This document shows, in pieces, positions 34,982-42,892 of a stretch of 64,000 nucleotides of DNA. Position 1 is the stretch's first letter; each line of letters begins with the position of its first letter. A program made the translations under genes and the position numbers. The stretch spans positions 5,580,001 to 5,644,000 of the forward strand of contig NZ_CP065047.1 in assembly GCF_015689175.1 (NCBI RefSeq). The letters run 5' to 3'. The DNA is from Mycobacterium kubicae (GTDB lineage: Bacteria; Actinomycetota; Actinomycetes; Mycobacteriales; Mycobacteriaceae). The notes under the pieces are model-generated. The model was not told the DNA's origin. It saw only the letters and a program-made list of their open reading frames with translations, and made no database searches.

Positions 34982-35688
34982 GACGACTCCGTGGGGGCGC
35001 ATACCACGATTTCGCGCACCTCACACCCTATCGGTTGAGACAGCGCGAAAAGCACTGTCTCGGCGACGTTTTCGGGCTGATTCAGTTTGGCGTCCGGTGG
35101 CGGCTTGTATTGCTCGGTGCGGCCGTCGAAGAACGGGGTGTGCATGCCACCGGGAATCAGCAAAGTGACGCCCACTTCACCGGCGAGTTCGGCCGCCAGC
35201 GCCCGGGTGAAGCCGACGACGCCGAACTTCGAGGCGCAGTAGGCCGTCGCATCGCTGACCGCTTTGATGCCCAGGGTCGAGGCGCAGGTGACGATGCGTC
35301 CGTGTGTGGTCTTCAGATAGGGCAGGGCGGCGCGAATGACGGCGGCGGTGCCGACCAGGTTGACGGCGATGACCTGTTCCCATTCCTTGGCCGGTACCTG
35401 TTCGAGGGTTCCGCAGGAGTCGATGCCCGCGGCGGTGAAGACACCCGTGATCTGCCCCTGGACCCGTTCGGCGAGTGACTCGACGGCCGCCGTCACCGCG
35501 CTGGTGTCGGCCAGATCGCAGGGCGCCCATGGCACGTCGGCTGCGGGTGGCTTCTTGTCGATCACCAACGGCACCCCACCGCGGCGGGCGACCGCCGCCA
35601 CCGTGCTGGCGCCCAACCCCGAAGAGCCACCGCTGATCAGGACCGCCCCCAGTGGGTTGGTGTCGGACGTCGTGGAAAGTTCAGTCAT
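34972..35688 (-). CDS. Short-chain dehydrogenase/reductase
   Basis: A classical SDR of 238 residues. The cofactor loop is SGGSSGLG (19-26), NAG is replaced by TAAGID, the catalytic Ser is in CASTLGIK and Tyr-x-x-x-Lys is seen as YCASK. It is not HldD, which is an extended SDR of about 310 residues, so it should not be the usual heptose 6-epimerase. Inside this operon it probably oxidises or reduces a sugar or a sugar nucleotide. ATG 35688 lies one base after the hldE stop codon. Confidence 0.82.
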   Translation of the reverse strand: MTELSTTSDTNPLGAVLISGGSSGLGASTVAAVARRGGVPLVIDKKPPAADVPWAPCDLADTSAVTAAVESLAERVQGQITGVFTAAGIDSCGTLEQVPAKEWEQVIAVNLVGTAAVIRAALPYLKTTHGRIVTCASTLGIKAVSDATAYCASKFGVVGFTRALAAELAGEVGVTLLIPGGMHTPFFDGRTEQYKPPPDAKLNQPENVAETVLFALSQPIGCEVREIVVCAPTESSWP

Positions 35689-35689
35689 G

Positions 35690-37096
35690 TCAGTGCCTTT
35701 CGTCGTTGGCGCGGCCGGAGTTCGCCGCCGCGATCAAGCGGGAGGAGGAATAACCGGCAACGGTGGGCAAGATGACGACCTCGCCGCCATGACGGCGCAC
35801 GACGTCGGCTTCCGGCAGATCATCGGCGGTGTAGTCGCCGCCCTTGACCCAGACGTCGGGTCGCAGATCTTCGAGCACGCCTTCGGGGGTGGCCGCATCG
35901 AAAATTGCGACGGCGTCGACGCAGGCCAGCGCGGCCAGGACCCGGGCGCGGTCCACGTCCTGCATCACCGGCCGCCCCGGACCTTTCAGTGCGCGCACCG
36001 AGCGATCGGAATTGACCAGCACGACCAGGGCGTCACCGAGGTCACGGGCTTGGCGCAGCAGGCGGATGTGACCGCTGTGCAGCAGGTCGAAGCAGCCGCC
36101 GGTCGCGACGACGGTTCGCCCGTTGCGCCGCAGCCGCTCCGCCAAGGCGATCGCGTCAGCGCCGGTTGAGTCCTCGGCGTGCGCCGACATCGGCACGATG
36201 TCGGCACCCCTACCGGTCACCGGAGTCGAGACGGCGCTGGCCCCACCGGTGACCACGAATCGGGCGGCGTCGGCCACGGCGGCTTCAACCGCCGCGATCG
36301 CGTCGGCACCCGAACCCAGGGCCGCCGCCGCGGCGACGGAGAACCGGTCTCCGGCGCCACAGACATCGGCCGCACCCGCCACCGGCAAATCCGGCACGCC
36401 GATATGGCGGACACCGCCCTGGGCGGCGTACACCCGCGCACCGCGGGCGCCGCGGGTAATGCACACCGCGCCGGCAAGCCATTTCTGGCGCAGCACTTCA
36501 CCGGCGTCCCCCTCGTCACCACCGAAGTGGCGCGCCTCTTCCTGATTGGGCGTGACCAACGCGCAGTCCGGTACTGGTGTCGCACCGCGCGGATGCGGAT
36601 CCCACACCACCGGGATCCGGGCGGTCAGCTGGGTCAAGGCGGCCCGCACCGCCGGCAGACTCGTCACCCCGGCGCCGTAATCGGCAACGCAGATCGCCCT
36701 GGCCGCACTCAGTGCGTCGGTCACCTCCGCCGCCAGTTCACGATCCGCCGGTCGGCCGTCGCCGCGGTCCAGCCGCAGCATCGACTGGCCCCGCGCCCGA
36801 ATCCTGGTCTTGGTCACGGTGGTTCCGGTCATCGGCAGCGGCAGAACGCGCACGCCCGCGTCGGTGAGCAGACCGTGCAACCGACGCCCGGGCTCGTCAT
36901 CGGCGATGCCGGTGACCAACACGACTTCGGTTTCGGTGCGGGCGGCGAGCACCGCGGCCAACCCTGCCCCGCCCGGCCGCTGCACCGTCCGCTCGGCGTC
37001 GACCACCGGTACCGGCGCCTCGGGGCTCAGCCGCGTCGCGGTGCCTTCGACATCGACGTCGAGTATCGAATCCCCGATGATCACAAGGGGTTTCAT
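35690..37096 (-). CDS. hldE: HldE-like bifunctional heptose-7-phosphate kinase/heptose-1-phosphate adenylyltransferase
   Basis: A 468-residue fusion in the HldE order. Residues 1-300 form a PfkB kinase: GDSILDVDVEGTATRLSPEA matches the HldE start, and GAGD at 247-250 holds the catalytic Asp. Residues 325-468 form a nucleotidyltransferase with GGCFDLLHSGH (the HxGH motif at 340-343) and a later YSSSRLI. In Gram-negatives the enzyme makes heptose 1,7-bisphosphate and then ADP-heptose from heptose 1-phosphate. Both active sites look intact. ATG 37096 overlaps the gmhA stop by 4 nt. Confidence 0.88.
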   Translation of the reverse strand: MKPLVIIGDSILDVDVEGTATRLSPEAPVPVVDAERTVQRPGGAGLAAVLAARTETEVVLVTGIADDEPGRRLHGLLTDAGVRVLPLPMTGTTVTKTRIRARGQSMLRLDRGDGRPADRELAAEVTDALSAARAICVADYGAGVTSLPAVRAALTQLTARIPVVWDPHPRGATPVPDCALVTPNQEEARHFGGDEGDAGEVLRQKWLAGAVCITRGARGARVYAAQGGVRHIGVPDLPVAGAADVCGAGDRFSVAAAAALGSGADAIAAVEAAVADAARFVVTGGASAVSTPVTGRGADIVPMSAHAEDSTGADAIALAERLRRNGRTVVATGGCFDLLHSGHIRLLRQARDLGDALVVLVNSDRSVRALKGPGRPVMQDVDRARVLAALACVDAVAIFDAATPEGVLEDLRPDVWVKGGDYTADDLPEADVVRRHGGEVVILPTVAGYSSSRLIAAANSGRANDERH

Positions 37097-37662
37097 GAGG
37101 TCTCCGGGCGCAGCAGCGCATCGTCGAGCGCCATGCACAGCCCGTGCACCAACAGCAGATGGATTTCCTGCACGGTCGCTGTCGACGCCGCGTCCACACT
37201 GATCGCCTGGTCGCACATGGAGGCGAGCATGTTGGGCGCGGGCCCGGTCAGTCCCCACGTCTGCATTCCGATCTCCTGGCCGGCCTTGACCGCGGCCACC
37301 ACGTTGCGGCTGGTGCCGCTGGTGGACAGCGCCACCAGAACGTCGCCGGGACGCCCGTGTGCCCGCACTCCGCGGGCGAAGATCTCCTCTTCGCCGTAAT
37401 CGTTGGCGATCGCGGTCAACGCGGAAGTCTCCGCATGTAGGGCTATGGCAGACAACGGAATTCGTTCTTCACGGAAGCGGCCGACGAGTTCGCCGGTGAG
37501 GTGCTGGGCTTCGGCCGCGCTGCCGCCGTTTCCGCATGCCAACAACCGGCCTCCGCCGGACAGGACCTGCGCAAGGTGACGCCCCCACTCCCGCAGCCGC
37601 GGCACCTCCCCGCTGGTGCGTTCCACCGCATCGCGTAACGCGTCGAAATGCGTCTCGATCAT
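37093..37662 (-). CDS. gmhA: Sedoheptulose-7-phosphate isomerase GmhA
   Basis: Converts sedoheptulose 7-phosphate to D-glycero-D-manno-heptose 7-phosphate. The protein is a 189-residue single SIS domain. GNGGSAAEAQHLTGELVGRF (44-63) matches the GmhA phosphate loop and the zinc-binding His/Glu helix, and STSGTSRNV is the second phosphate-binding loop. Near residue 165 QEIHLLLVH supplies further active-site residues. The Shine-Dalgarno GAGGAGGAG before ATG 37662 is strong, although the gene also overlaps its upstream neighbour by 4 nt. Confidence 0.9.
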   Translation of the reverse strand: MIETHFDALRDAVERTSGEVPRLREWGRHLAQVLSGGGRLLACGNGGSAAEAQHLTGELVGRFREERIPLSAIALHAETSALTAIANDYGEEEIFARGVRAHGRPGDVLVALSTSGTSRNVVAAVKAGQEIGMQTWGLTGPAPNMLASMCDQAISVDAASTATVQEIHLLLVHGLCMALDDALLRPETS

Positions 37663-38687
37663 GGCTCTCCTCCTCTGAACCGCACCGCGGCCAGCAACTC
37701 CGCGTCGCTGATTCCGTCTAGACAGGGATGGCCCGGCACCGGGCAGACCCGGGCGCGGGTGGCGCGGCACGCCGCCTGCTGGTCGCCGAGCACGGTGACC
37801 CGCCGGGTGTACGGGCTCCACTGCGCGGCCGGCACGACGGGGGCGAACAACGACACCACCGGAGTCCCGACGGCGGCGGCCAAATGTGCCGGGCCGGTGT
37901 TGGGGACCACGACCACTCGCGCGACCGCGAACACCGCCGCCAGTTCGGCGAAGCTGGTCCGGCCGCCCAGATCCAGCGCCACGTCACCGGCCACCGCGGC
38001 GGTGAGGCCGGCCTCGTCCGGACCGCCGGTCACCACCACGCGGTACCCGGCCCCGGCCAGCGCCGCGACCATGGCCGCGCTGCGCTGTTGGCCGGGCTGC
38101 CGTGCGGGCACCGCGGCACCGGGGTGGAAGACGACAAACGGGTCAGTCCCCAGCTGTGCGGCCAGGTGCTGTGGCAGCGGGCCGACATCACGAATGCGCA
38201 GTGCACCGTCGTCCCCATCGGGCAGGGCGCATCCGGCGGTGGCCACCAGCGACAGCGCACGCTCCGGTTCCGGTATGCCGCTGGGCACCTGATGCCGCAA
38301 ATCCAGCAAGGTGCCGGGGTAGTCGACGCAGATCGCCCCTATCCAGGGCACCGACGCCATCCGCGCCAACAGCGCCAGCGGCAACGGGGACTGGTGAAAC
38401 GACGTCAGGATGTACATCCGAGCGGGCCCGATGTCGCGAAGCTGTTTGATCAACGCCTCGGCGTGCGAAGCGGTGAGTTCTGGGGAGTCGAAGTCCACCC
38501 ACGGCGCCTGCCACTCCAGGATTTCGTCAACCCCCGGCAGCAGTTCGGCAGCATCCCGACCGCGCGGTCCGACCAGCATCACCACCCGGTCGTGGCAGGC
38601 GGCAACGGCCCGCACCGCGGGGCCGGTGATCAACACATCGCCCGCACTGTCCAGGCGAGCGACGACCGCGGTACGCGCGGCCGTCAC
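37659..38687 (-). CDS. GT9 heptosyltransferase-like protein (second of two)
   Basis: A 342-residue GT9 protein. VVARLDSAGDVLITGPAVRA is the N-terminal signature, and FHPGAAVPARQP and VPNTGPAHLAAAVGTPVVSLFAP the donor-binding motifs. Near the C-terminus a cysteine-rich stretch (AACRATRARVCPVPGHPC) resembles the loop of WaaF-like enzymes. GTG 38687 overlaps the upstream stop as GTGA and its own stop overlaps gmhA. Two GT9 enzymes in one operon suggest at least two heptose residues or two acceptors. Confidence 0.85.
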   Translation of the reverse strand: MTAARTAVVARLDSAGDVLITGPAVRAVAACHDRVVMLVGPRGRDAAELLPGVDEILEWQAPWVDFDSPELTASHAEALIKQLRDIGPARMYILTSFHQSPLPLALLARMASVPWIGAICVDYPGTLLDLRHQVPSGIPEPERALSLVATAGCALPDGDDGALRIRDVGPLPQHLAAQLGTDPFVVFHPGAAVPARQPGQQRSAAMVAALAGAGYRVVVTGGPDEAGLTAAVAGDVALDLGGRTSFAELAAVFAVARVVVVPNTGPAHLAAAVGTPVVSLFAPVVPAAQWSPYTRRVTVLGDQQAACRATRARVCPVPGHPCLDGISDAELLAAVRFRGGEP

Positions 38688-40177
38688 AGCCACTCCCGCA
38701 ACACCAGCGAGACCGCGTCCTCGAGCGTGGCGGCGACGCGCGCGTGCGCGCGGGCCCGATCGACCTCCTCGGGCAGCGTGCGCGCGGTCGGCACCAGCAC
38801 CGCGCCGGCCTGGGCGGCCAACGCCGCGTCCACGTCGCCGCCGGTGTCGCCGATCATCACGCAGCGGTCCGGCGGTACCGCCAGCGCCTCGGCGGCCGCC
38901 AGCACCATCCCCGGTTGCGGCTTGCGACAACCGCACCCGTCGCTCTCCCCGTGTACGCATACCTGCCAGGAGTCGAACGGCCCGAGCACCTCGTCGACGC
39001 GGGCGTTGACCGCGGTGAGTTGGTCCGGGCTGATCAGCCCGCGCGCCACCCCGGACTGATTGGTGACGACGGCGAGCAGCACTCCGCGCTGCCGCAGCCG
39101 CGCCAGCGCCCGAGTGGCGCCGAGGGTGGGCAGCACGCCGTCGGGATCGTTGAGGTAGTGCCGGTCGACGATGATGGTGTCGTCGCGGTCCAGCAGCACG
39201 GCCAGCGGCGGATCACGCCGGGCCCGGCGAAACGTCCACTCCCCAACCAGGCGGTGCCACACGGCAACTGGTGGAATGACCGCGCTGGTAACCGTCAACC
39301 GCAGCGCTTCGGCGACGCTGCGAGGACCGCTGCGCCAGCGCCGGATGGTGAATTCCACGATACAGCCCAGCCACAGCAGCGCGCCGAGGCGGGCCGCCGA
39401 ACCGCGTCGGGCAATCCCGGCGATCAGGGTCAGTGCGGCGGCCAGGGTGGTGGCGGTGTGCGCGGGCATGCGACCGGGGCCCTCGCCGATCATGGTTCGC
39501 CAGGTTCGGCCGTACTTGCGCCGCAGCAGGGCGTTGTCGCGGTTGCCGATCTGGGCCCGCACACTGGCCCACCAGTTGGTCGCAGCGACGGGATGCGTGC
39601 ACCGCCGGCGGCCGCGCACAATCTCTCCGCCGGCCGCCACCATGCGTACCGCCAGATCGGAGTCCTCCCGGTAGGCGCGGGGAAAGCGCTCGTCGAAACC
39701 GCCTATGGCGACAAGCATGTCGCGCCGGTACGCCATGTCGGCGGTGATCCAGCGCGCCTGCGCCAGGCGCAGGGTGCGCCGTTCATCGTCGGTCGGTTGA
39801 CGCGTCGGTGTCGTGGGCACTTCAATCGTGGCCTGGGAGCCGACGGCTCCCGTCTTCTCGGCGGCTTGCAGGTCTGCGATCACGTCCGACTTCCACGTCG
39901 GATGCGGCAGCACGTCGTCGTCGAGGAAGCAGATCCAGCGTGTGGAGGCGGCGCGCCAGCCCACGTTGCGTGCGGCGGCCGGCCCGCGACCGCCGCTGCG
40001 AAGTACCCGCAGGTTCAAACCGCCGGGAAGAGGAAGGTCGTCGTCGGCCCTAGGCCGGTCATCGACAACGACCACCTCGTCCGGCTCGGGTCCCGACCCC
40101 TGCTCCAGCGCAACGAGCAAGCGGCGCAGAGACTCTCGGCCGATGGTCGGTATCACGATCGAGTAACCGTCGGTCAC
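38684..40177 (-). CDS. Fusion of a GT2 glycosyltransferase with a GmhB-type heptose bisphosphate phosphatase
   Basis: A 497-residue protein with two enzymes. Residues 1-235 are a GT2 domain (VIPTIGRESLRRL, DDD at 86-88, and the acceptor helix EDSDLAVRM). Residues 240-310 are hydrophobic and may touch the membrane. Residues 325-495 are a HAD phosphatase of the GmhB type: Asp330 and Asp332 in LLDRDDT, TNQSGVARG, the zinc ligands Cys407, His409, Cys415, Cys417 followed by RKPQPGM, and GDTGGDV. GmhB removes the 7-phosphate of heptose 1,7-bisphosphate. GTG 40177 overlaps the carbamoyltransferase stop. Confidence 0.87.
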   Translation of the reverse strand: MTDGYSIVIPTIGRESLRRLLVALEQGSGPEPDEVVVVDDRPRADDDLPLPGGLNLRVLRSGGRGPAAARNVGWRAASTRWICFLDDDVLPHPTWKSDVIADLQAAEKTGAVGSQATIEVPTTPTRQPTDDERRTLRLAQARWITADMAYRRDMLVAIGGFDERFPRAYREDSDLAVRMVAAGGEIVRGRRRCTHPVAATNWWASVRAQIGNRDNALLRRKYGRTWRTMIGEGPGRMPAHTATTLAAALTLIAGIARRGSAARLGALLWLGCIVEFTIRRWRSGPRSVAEALRLTVTSAVIPPVAVWHRLVGEWTFRRARRDPPLAVLLDRDDTIIVDRHYLNDPDGVLPTLGATRALARLRQRGVLLAVVTNQSGVARGLISPDQLTAVNARVDEVLGPFDSWQVCVHGESDGCGCRKPQPGMVLAAAEALAVPPDRCVMIGDTGGDVDAALAAQAGAVLVPTARTLPEEVDRARAHARVAATLEDAVSLVLREWL

Positions 40178-41814
40178 GGGCGCCGCCTGACCAGATAGGA
40201 ACCGATCGCCAGCATATCGATCGGTGAGCTGCCGAACACCTCGAGCGCGTCGCGCGGACTGTCCACCATGGGCCGGCCCGCTGTGTTGAAGCTGGTGTTG
40301 ACCACCACTGGAACGCCGGTGCGTTCGGCGAATCGGCTGATCGTCGCGTGCAGGCGCGGGTTGGCGGCCTGCTCGACGGTCTGGATCCGCGCGGTGCCGT
40401 CGACGTGGGTGACCGCGGGGATGCGGTTCCGCCATGCCTGCGCAACGTCGTGCACGAACAGCATGTACGGGCTGGGCAGCGGCCCGCGGGAGAAGATCTC
40501 GGCGGCGCGTTCGGCCAAAACCATTGGCGCAACGGGACGGAACTGTTCGCGCCCCTTGACCGCGTTCAGGCGTTCCAAGTTGGCCGCGGCGCGCGGGTCG
40601 GCCAGCAACGAGCGACCACCGAGTGCCCGCGGCCCGAATTCGGCACGCCCCTGAAACCAGCCGATCAACTGGTTGTCGGCCAGCGCGTCACCGACCGCAC
40701 CGGCGAAGTCCTCGGGCTGTTCATAGCGCACGGCGGCCTCGTCGAGGGTCGCCTTGATCTGCTCGTCGGACCAGCCGCGGCCCAACTGCGCCGTCGGCAT
40801 CGGCGCGATCGGCTCACCGAACCCCGCGGCCAGGCTCAGTGCGGCTCCCAGTGCGGTGCCGGAGTCACCGGCGGCGGGCTGGACCCAGATCCGGTCGAAT
40901 CCGCTTTCGGCGTGAATGCGGGTGTTGGCAACGCAGTTGAGTGCCACGCCACCGGCCAGGCACAGCGCGTCTCCGTCGGTGCGCTCGCGCAGCCAGCCCA
41001 CCAGCTCCAGCAACACGTCCTCGACCACCCGCTGCACACTGCAGGCCAGGTCGGCATGGACGGGGTCGAGCTCTGTCGTGCCGGGCGGACGTTGCGGCGC
41101 CAGCGCGTCCCAGTCGATCGGTTCGGTGCGGAATCCGCCGTCCCCGCAGGCGTAGACCTTCTCCTTGAGCTGGTCGACGAATCTGGGTCGGCCGTAGGAA
41201 GCCATCGCCATCACCTTGTACTCGTCGCTCGACCGCGCAAATCCCAGGTGTTCGGTGAGGCTTTCGTAGAACAGTCCCAGCGAATGCGGCAACGGCTGGG
41301 ACGCCAGCACGTCCAGTTTGTGATCGCGGTATACGCCGGCCAGCATCGAGGTCCGCTCCCCGCGCCCGTCGACGACCAACACGGCGGTGTCGGGGTGCGG
41401 TGAAGCCAGTGCGGTGGATGCCGCGTGCGCGACGTGGTGGCGTACGTGCTGGAAGACGGCGGGGTTCAGACCGGGTACGGCAGCAGCCAGGAACCGTGGT
41501 GCGCGTTGGGCGTACAGCGTCCGTAGGTATTCCCAGTCTCGGTCCAGTCCGGCCGGGTCGACCGGTTCTTCGTACATCAGCGCCGGGTCGTAGGAATAGC
41601 CGACGGCGTCGATGTCGGCGGCATCGACTCCGCCTTGCTCCAGGCACCACCGGATTGCGGCCACCGGCACTTCCCACGTCGAGAACGGAACGGCTTGTTT
41701 CCCGTGCTTGCGCCGCGAGAACCGTTCCTCCTCGGCGGCCGCCACCACCTGTCCATCAACGACCAGGGCCGCAGCCGGGTCATGAAAGACCGCGTTGACA
41801 CCGAGAATTCGCAC
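40174..41814 (-). CDS. Sugar O-carbamoyltransferase (NodU/CmcH family)
   Basis: A 546-residue enzyme that transfers a carbamoyl group from carbamoyl phosphate via carbamoyl-adenylate. The N-terminal Kae1-like domain has GVNAVFHDPAAALV and the iron-binding histidines in HHVAHAAST, then VVDGRGERTS. The C-terminal domain has LAGGVALNCVANTRI and FQGRAEFGPRALGGRSLLAD, both hallmark motifs. Carbamoylated heptose is known from Pseudomonas LPS, which makes heptose a reasonable acceptor here; that is inference. GTG 41814 is preceded by TAGGAGG. Confidence 0.9.
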   Translation of the reverse strand: MRILGVNAVFHDPAAALVVDGQVVAAAEEERFSRRKHGKQAVPFSTWEVPVAAIRWCLEQGGVDAADIDAVGYSYDPALMYEEPVDPAGLDRDWEYLRTLYAQRAPRFLAAAVPGLNPAVFQHVRHHVAHAASTALASPHPDTAVLVVDGRGERTSMLAGVYRDHKLDVLASQPLPHSLGLFYESLTEHLGFARSSDEYKVMAMASYGRPRFVDQLKEKVYACGDGGFRTEPIDWDALAPQRPPGTTELDPVHADLACSVQRVVEDVLLELVGWLRERTDGDALCLAGGVALNCVANTRIHAESGFDRIWVQPAAGDSGTALGAALSLAAGFGEPIAPMPTAQLGRGWSDEQIKATLDEAAVRYEQPEDFAGAVGDALADNQLIGWFQGRAEFGPRALGGRSLLADPRAAANLERLNAVKGREQFRPVAPMVLAERAAEIFSRGPLPSPYMLFVHDVAQAWRNRIPAVTHVDGTARIQTVEQAANPRLHATISRFAERTGVPVVVNTSFNTAGRPMVDSPRDALEVFGSSPIDMLAIGSYLVRRRP

Positions 41815-41823
41815 TACTGCCTC

Positions 41824-42819
41824 CTACCGTGCCATCTGCTCAGGCACCGAGACGAAGTCCCGGTTGACGTCGCTGGTGTCGCGGAACCACTGCAGCGTGG
41901 TTGCCAGCCCGGTCCGGTAATCGACTTGTGGTTCCCACCCCAGACGCTCGCGGGCCACGGTGATGTCGGGGCAGCGGCGCTGTGGGTCGTCTTCGGCGGC
42001 TGGGGTGAATTCGATCGGGCTGTCACTACCGGCCAGATCTCGGATGATCTCCGCAGCCGCCAGCACCGTCAACTCGATCGGGTTGCCGACATTGACCGGA
42101 CCACTGAAGTCGCTGCGCGCCAGCGCAATCAGACCGGCGACCGTGTCGTCGACATAACACAACGAACGGGTCTGGGCACCACTGCCGGACACGGTCAGCG
42201 GTTCACCGGCGAGTGCCTGGCGGCAGAATGTCGGCACCATCCGGCCGTCGTCGGCACGCATGCCGGGCCCGTAGGTGTTGAAGATGCGCGCCACGCCGGC
42301 ATCGACGCGGCCGAGTCGGCGATAGGCGAACACCAACGCCTCGGCGTATCGCTTGGCTTCGTCGTATACGCTACGCGGGCCCACCGGATTGACGTTGCCC
42401 CAGTAAGTTTCGCGCTGCGGATGCTGTTCGGGATCGCCGTATACCTCACTGGTCGACGCCAACACCAGCCGGCCACCACCACGCTCGGCGATCGCACACG
42501 CCGTCTCGGTGCCTGCCGACCCCACACGCAACGTCTCGATGGGTAACCGCTGGTAGTCAATCGGTGAAGCGGGTGAAGCCAGATGGAAGACGGTGTCGAA
42601 ATCGGTGCCTATCGTGTCAATCACCGCCGGATCGCAAATGTTCTGCCGGACAAGGCGATAGCCCGACCGGTCGGTCATTCTGTCCGCCGCGCCGGGCAGG
42701 CTGGTGGACAAGTCGTCAACCACTACGACTTCGACATCCGAGTCGAGCAGACGACTGCACAAGTGACCGCCCAAGAACCCGGCGCCACCCGTGATAAGGA
42801 CGCGCGATAACTGACGCAC
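41824..42819 (-). CDS. UDP-glucuronate decarboxylase (UDP-xylose synthase)-like extended SDR
   Basis: A 331-residue extended SDR. GGAGFLG (11-17) binds NAD; the catalytic part reads STSEVYGDPEQHPQ, then YWGNVNPVGPRSVYDEAKR with Tyr152 and Lys156. This run is diagnostic of UDP-xylose synthases among the sugar epimerases. With Ugd at the far end of the operon it would give UDP-xylose from UDP-glucose. I start at GTG 42819: a SigF-like -10 box ends only 9 nt before it, which places a GTG at 42825 outside the transcript. First gene of the operon. Confidence 0.87.
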   Translation of the reverse strand: MRQLSRVLITGGAGFLGGHLCSRLLDSDVEVVVVDDLSTSLPGAADRMTDRSGYRLVRQNICDPAVIDTIGTDFDTVFHLASPASPIDYQRLPIETLRVGSAGTETACAIAERGGGRLVLASTSEVYGDPEQHPQRETYWGNVNPVGPRSVYDEAKRYAEALVFAYRRLGRVDAGVARIFNTYGPGMRADDGRMVPTFCRQALAGEPLTVSGSGAQTRSLCYVDDTVAGLIALARSDFSGPVNVGNPIELTVLAAAEIIRDLAGSDSPIEFTPAAEDDPQRRCPDITVARERLGWEPQVDYRTGLATTLQWFRDTSDVNRDFVSVPEQMAR

Positions 42820-42828
42820 CGGCACTTC

Positions 42829-42854
42829 ATACCCCGCAATTCGATACTGAAACC
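42829..42854 (-). promoter_or_regulatory. Consensus SigF-type promoter of the heptose operon (GGTTT-N15-GGGTAT)
   Basis: Minus strand: GGTTT (42854-42850), 15 nt, GGGTAT (42834-42829), an exact match to the mycobacterial SigF consensus. The GTG of the first operon gene follows after 9 nt, so the mRNA would be leaderless or nearly so. Confidence 0.65.
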
Positions 42855-42856
42855 GA

Positions 42857-42881
42857 GTTTGGCGTAGGGAATCCCGGGTAG
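42857..42881 (+). promoter_or_regulatory. Divergent SigF-like promoter (GTTT-N15-GGGTAG)
   Basis: GTTT (42857-42860), 15 nt, GGGTAG (42876-42881). The GTG of the GT2 gene follows after 11 nt. It stands back to back with the heptose operon promoter. Confidence 0.4.
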
Positions 42882-42892
42882 CCGATGCAATT

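Noticed and set aside
32979..40198. Long plus-strand frames opposite the heptose operon
   Set aside because: They have no recognisable motifs, are antisense shadows of conserved enzymes and lack ribosome-binding sites.
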